Shown here piece by piece: positions 59,801 through 64,000 of a stretch of 64,000 bases of DNA. The number at the start of each line of letters is the position of its first letter. Position 1 is the first letter of the stretch. Position numbers and translations under genes: made by a program. This DNA is from Guyanagaster necrorhizus (lineage: Eukaryota > Basidiomycota > Agaricomycetes > Agaricales > Physalacriaceae): NCBI RefSeq assembly GCF_019112545.1, contig NW_025064912.1, forward strand, positions 197,473 through 261,472, read 5' to 3'. The notes beneath the pieces were generated by a model. The model was not told where the DNA came from, ran no database searches, and worked only from the letters and a program-made list of their open reading frames with translations.

Positions 59801-61645
59801 CTTTTCCTTCCACGACGACGATGACTGCAATACCTCTTTTTCTCACCGGCAGAGGCAATGCCTGAGAACCGTGTTCAGGTGAGCTCGCTGCCGACTCCGT
59901 GTGTAATCAATATAATCGACATGGCGTAGCCGATGCGCCGTACAAGACGACTCGGTCCTCAAATACGACGATAATGCTACGAAGCTCAGGAGTTCGCATC
60001 GAGGATTTAGCCCTATTTTACTTGCATTTCACCGGCGGGCGTTTAGTCTCGACGTTCAGAGCACCCACGAAATGGAGGTCAGCCAGAGGCTTCAAGGCCC
60101 CCGAGATTTGGAGAACTGTATTTCAGCCGGACCTGCTGTCACGGACTAATGTCCAGAGAGGACACCTTGGTAAAAAAGACGGGATGCAATAGCGTCGAGC
60201 ACGGCAGCGGAATTTGTGGGGGGAGGGGTGTTGGGGAGAGATGGTATCAAGGCAATGGAGCAGATGATGGTGAGCCCTTCTCTAACAGCGATGGACCGCC
60301 TTTCTTTCGTATCTCTGACCAAGAGAGCAGGTAGGGCCGTGCTCGATCTGCAGAATGGTATCACGATGCGGTCCAAGAAATTTCATCGATTTTTCAGCAC
60401 GGAATGGAGGTCCTATTTTCTTTTCCGGTCACCGGCCGTCTCGATTTCTTTGGGCCAAGGAAAACAATCCGTCAGAATTTCCATATTGAACATCGAGTAA
60501 CGAGGAAGCCCGACGCCGAGGGAAGACTGTCCCACCATTGAATGATGGAGCAGACGACGGGTGAGCTGTTCCTCTTTTGTGGTCTCCATCTATGACCTAT
60601 GCCTTCAAGCTTCCACAGTCGACAGTCTACAAAAACGTCAGCAATGGAGCCCAACAATACGGAGAACGAACGGCCTACCGAAGCCAATTCAACAATGTAT
60701 TTCCGCATTCTCCTGGCGCCGATCCACGTTAGACCAGGATCGCAGAACGTGCGGCCTTGTCGGCTGTCTCCTCTCCTGTGACGGATCCTCCTTTGCTGGC
60801 TTATGACTAGCTCCAGCGGTCTCATTTTGGCTCATAGAACCTGGGTTCGTTAACGTACGCTCTTGGATGAATCATGCTCAACGCGACGAATATCCGAATC
60901 TCGTAGGTCGCCGCACGAGATAGCCGTAGCATGGGTCAGCTTTGGACGAGCATGGACCCTGGACGATTTCCCAAGTCCGGCGTATTGTTAAGTTCCGACA
61001 ATCAGGCGCATGGGGCCGGGAGGCAATTTTAGACCTGTGCCGTGCGCACAGCTGATCGCGGATCCGATGTTTATAGGTGTCTGTTGGTCCAAGATTCTGA
61101 GATTTAGATCTCTCCTGATCATCATCATCATTACACCGCACGGTACCACCTCCGCACGCCGGATCGTTCTGATCAGAGACCTTTTGTGGGTACTTTCATT
61201 CGACTTCCCTAATCGAACTGTTATCTAATCCCAGGCTACAGTCGACATCCCGCATTCTTTCCCTTGATTTGTCGTGTCGTCTGAGGCGAACGGACTTGAT
61301 AGGTTGAGTGACTGTTCCGACGCTACGGACACACGTTCGGCGTAGTTGTAGGTGTCCCGAATTATTGCCATTACCGATATAAGAGTCTTCGGATGGCTTC
61401 ATAGTGTTCGTCCGCTGTGACGTCGCCGTCGATACTGAATAGACGAATGAGAACATCTTGATTACGAATGGTGCATGCCGGACAATGGATATTATTCTGA
61501 AATGGTCATGAGCGATGGGAAAAACGAGCGAACAAAATCGAGCGTATGAGGTGGGAAAGATTCGGTTCATAAATCACAATGCCGGGCTCACATTGATAAC
61601 GAGTCAAGAAGGTGAAACCATCATGTCGGTGAGGTTCGTCGTTCG
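59801..61645. other. Accessory stretch without a clear gene
   Basis: No named gene. Two similar motifs (atggagcagatgatggtgag near 60258, atggagcagacgacgggtgag near 60546) suggest an old local duplication of about 290 bp. Frames of 70-120 codons show no domain. Confidence 0.35.
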
Positions 61646-62010
61646 GTGGAAGCAGCTCTTGAAAGAAATTCTGAAGTGGCTCAGGTTTCCAGAGGTTATA
61701 TGGTCGACTGCCCGTCGGTCGCGAATATCTGTTGCACCATTCTGGTATTGTCTTGGGCCACTCGAATTCAGCTGTCATGGATCGCGATGGGCCGTGGAGA
61801 AGCTGTCGGAAAGTCCACCTTCAAGTATCTCGCCATGCATGAGTTCGACAATGGTGATTTCTTGAAGATCCCAGAATGGGCGGCAACCGACTCGTATGAC
61901 CAGGAAGCTACCTGCGTTACAGAGTGGACCGGAGACAAATCGTCGAAATGGAGGGACATGGCTATCAAGTTGATGACCGGGAGTAACACTGCCATGGTTC
62001 ACATAACAAG
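61646..62010 (+). pseudogene. P-loop GTPase-like fragment
   Basis: A plus-strand frame holds IAMGRGEAVGKSTFKYLAMH, resembling the Walker A loop of fungal AIG1-like/50S-GTPase proteins (IAVMGATGxGKSTF). It continues EFDNGDFLKIPEWAATDSYD and TGDKSSKWRDMAIKLM and reaches a gtaaga donor at about 62009. One extra residue sits inside the loop (Gx5GKS instead of Gx4GKS) and no G3 or G4 motif follows, so it looks like a decayed or partial gene. Confidence 0.4.
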
Positions 62011-62399
62011 TAAGATCTTCGCTGGTTTATCAAACAATTGCGCATTCATGATGCCATTTGTAATTCAGCTTCACTCTCAAGCATTCAGCATTAGGTTTAT
62101 GTAGTAGTGACGACGTGAATGGGTCTTATCCATCGCGAATATACGTATTAGCAAACGAGGCGTTCAGTTCCCCTTTTGGATAAAGGCGCAGTGATAGTAG
62201 CGATAGGCAAACAGAAAAGTAGCGGTTGTGAGACTCGGTACCAGGCCCCTCGTTTTGTTTATGTCAAACATCATGATGGACTCGCCTGTGATCGGAGCGT
62301 ATCTGACCCACATAATACTTCACCCAGCCCGCCCTCCTTTTCGCTGCCCGGGAGATTATCTTTTCCGCAAATATGTCCCGATTGATAGCAATCACCACT

Positions 62400-62900
62400 G
62401 ATTCCCTGTCCGACAAAGGACGTAGCCGGTTTTTTGGGTCCAACGAGGTCCGATGTCGCATCTCTGATGGTGGCGGGAATCTAGACACACGGAAAACATG
62501 CTGCCCCGGTCAATTGGTACTGGCGGTTGCTCAGGGCGTTTACTGTCAGTTCGTGCCTGTGAGACGGACCACCCATCGGTACCTCTCAGGGTCGTTGTAG
62601 CTGCGGACAGCTGTGAGCGGCATTTTATGTAAATAATCAGGTAAGGGGGTCGGATTAGACTGCCTAGTCCTACAAGAGCGATGGTCAATACTGAACAATG
62701 AACACCAGTTGAATGGATTCCAGTGGGGAAATTATGTCTTATGGAAATTCGAGGATCCGATAGACGTTGGGAGCATGGTCCGGTTGTCCCGGATGAAGCC
62801 AAATTTAACAGATCGTCAGGGATGGGGCATCTCAGACTCGTGGCTGCCGAGGATCGCTCCTAGACCACAATTTATTGGCGCCGAACACCGCCAGGCTGGC
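62400..62900 (-). pseudogene. C2-like relic, member 3
   Basis: Minus-strand pieces resemble member 1: IPDDLLNLASSGTTGP against DPDDLLNCARSSKKFG, and a Thr/Gly-Thr-Asp stretch comparable to the VRxTGTDR strand. An exact 19-bp word is shared with 55362-55380. Many stops intervene. Confidence 0.35.
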
Positions 62901-63269
62901 ACGACCGTTCAAGTTGAGGAGAACGGGGTGACGAGCTAAGCTGGAATTTGGTAAATAAAGTCGGTGTGGAAAGTAGTTTACGCACAGAGTGCTTATACTA
63001 TTCACTTTGACTGTAAACTATGTAAAATTGATTACTACTACAGCTGTCACAATGGTCACAATGTAGATGTATCGTGTGAAGACCTATTTACTAAAGGAAA
63101 TGGGATTCTCGATATCTGCAATTGACAAAAATCGAGTGCAGAGAAACGGGCCAATCCGAAATGGGGATACAAATTTACTGAACCGACCAGGGTCCCCCCC
63201 AAATAGGTGGGGAGGCCACGTCACGAAGCCCAAAATTTGGCGAAAAAAAATTCCGGTCATGAAACTGAA

Positions 63270-63655
63270 AAATATGTCGGTTTTGTCCGGATAACACCCG
63301 GCTTCCACCAAATCTCCTAGGGTTTATTCGGATGGCTGCCACGGCATCTCCGCCTGTTTTGATCTAAAATGGGTGGAAAAGTTGCGGTCAACTGCTGGGT
63401 CACCATGAGGAAGGCTAACCAGCGTTGTCACCGAGTTTGGGCACCAAGTCACATCCATGAAGTCCAGACTATGACCATGACACGGCATCGTCTTGACTTG
63501 TGCACTGACGTCCGGACAAAAAAAGAAGCCCACGAGCCAGTGCGAAATTTGGCTGATTTTGTCCGGATGAAACACGACATAGCACTTTTTTCATCACAGA
63601 CTTTGTCCGGATGGTGACACGGCTTCTCCACCTATTTTGGGGTGGGATCTTGGTA
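63270..63655. repeat. Diverged direct repeats, about 280 bp apart
   Basis: The block tttgtccggat...cac followed by cggatgg...cacggc...ctcc.cct.tttt occurs at 63283-63365 and again at 63555-63640. Each block contains two copies of a t(t/g)t(g/t)tccggat core. I see no coding capacity. Confidence 0.5.
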
Positions 63656-64000
63656 GTCGCATCCGGATTTCCGGAATCCTAATTGAAATCCAGTATTATC
63701 TGGAGCATGGCAAAGTCATTGATACTGATTACGCAACGCCATTTCGTTCTTTATCGTACTTCGGATCCGTTCTTCCATTTTTATACTCGACAATTAAGAA
63801 AATTGCCGGTGAGAACCATCCACGTTCATGGTGCTAACGATTGGTTGGTCGGGTTTAATTTCTCATTTTTTGAAGGACCTTATCCGTCTACCATAAAATT
63901 TCGTACAAATCCGGTTCCTTTAGAATTCAGAGTAGAAGGAAAATGAAATGTGAAAGAATATACAGAATTTGACTCCACGATACTAGTCCGTGGGGTAGGA

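Overview
The window is nuclear DNA of a mushroom-forming basidiomycete (Agaricomycetes). The genes carry many 45-60 nt introns and lie densely on both strands. A spermidine synthase fused to saccharopine dehydrogenase is a basidiomycete arrangement. The CBM1 module, the chitin deacetylase, the basidiomycete-type P450, the sesquiterpene synthase and the F-box and HGG-esterase relics also fit a mushroom genome. No bacterial features (operons, CRISPR, IS elements) are present.

Layout. 0.2-0.65 kb: decayed aldo/keto reductase fragment. 0.69-3.61 kb: left arm of a large inverted duplication whose other arm is at 32.22-35.28 kb; each arm holds an intact 309-codon ORF with a Cys/His motif and a decayed Ran1-like protein kinase. 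3.76-4.17 kb: small secreted protein with a complete CBM1. 4.9-7.7 kb: Kelch protein of the KLHDC4/Kel3 family. 9.26-14.25 kb: SAC3 mRNA-export factor. 15.1-18.5 kb: two tandem AIF/FSP1-like flavoproteins. 18.7-21.3 kb: the spermidine synthase-saccharopine dehydrogenase chimera, divergent from a small membrane protein at 21.4 kb. 21.9-26.0 kb: no recognisable gene. 26.0-28.1 kb: cytochrome P450. 28.7-30.7 kb: GPI-type chitin deacetylase. 35.5-39.8 kb: mitochondrial elongation factor G and SEC13, divergent from a 213-bp promoter. 40.1-41.4 kb: multi-pass membrane protein. 43.1-44.3 kb: sesquiterpene synthase, with a thioesterase-domain relic abutting it and a second relic 3.5 kb upstream of its start.

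44.4-64 kb is gene-poor and accessory. It holds an intact-looking C2H2 zinc-finger gene (49.9-50.8 kb), two decayed HGG-motif alpha/beta hydrolases, an F-box relic and a shortened tRNA-Gly-like sequence lying inside one of those hydrolases, several related decayed C2-like segments, a P-loop protein fragment and diverged repeats.

The housekeeping genes cover polyamine/lysine synthesis, mRNA export, COPII/nuclear pore and mitochondrial translation. Most of the novelty lies in the inverted duplication, in intron oddities (a 6-nt microexon, GC-AG introns, start-codon exons) and in the terpene synthase/thioesterase neighbourhood. Exon boundaries were worked out by eye from splice consensus, reading phase and family resemblance; no search was run.
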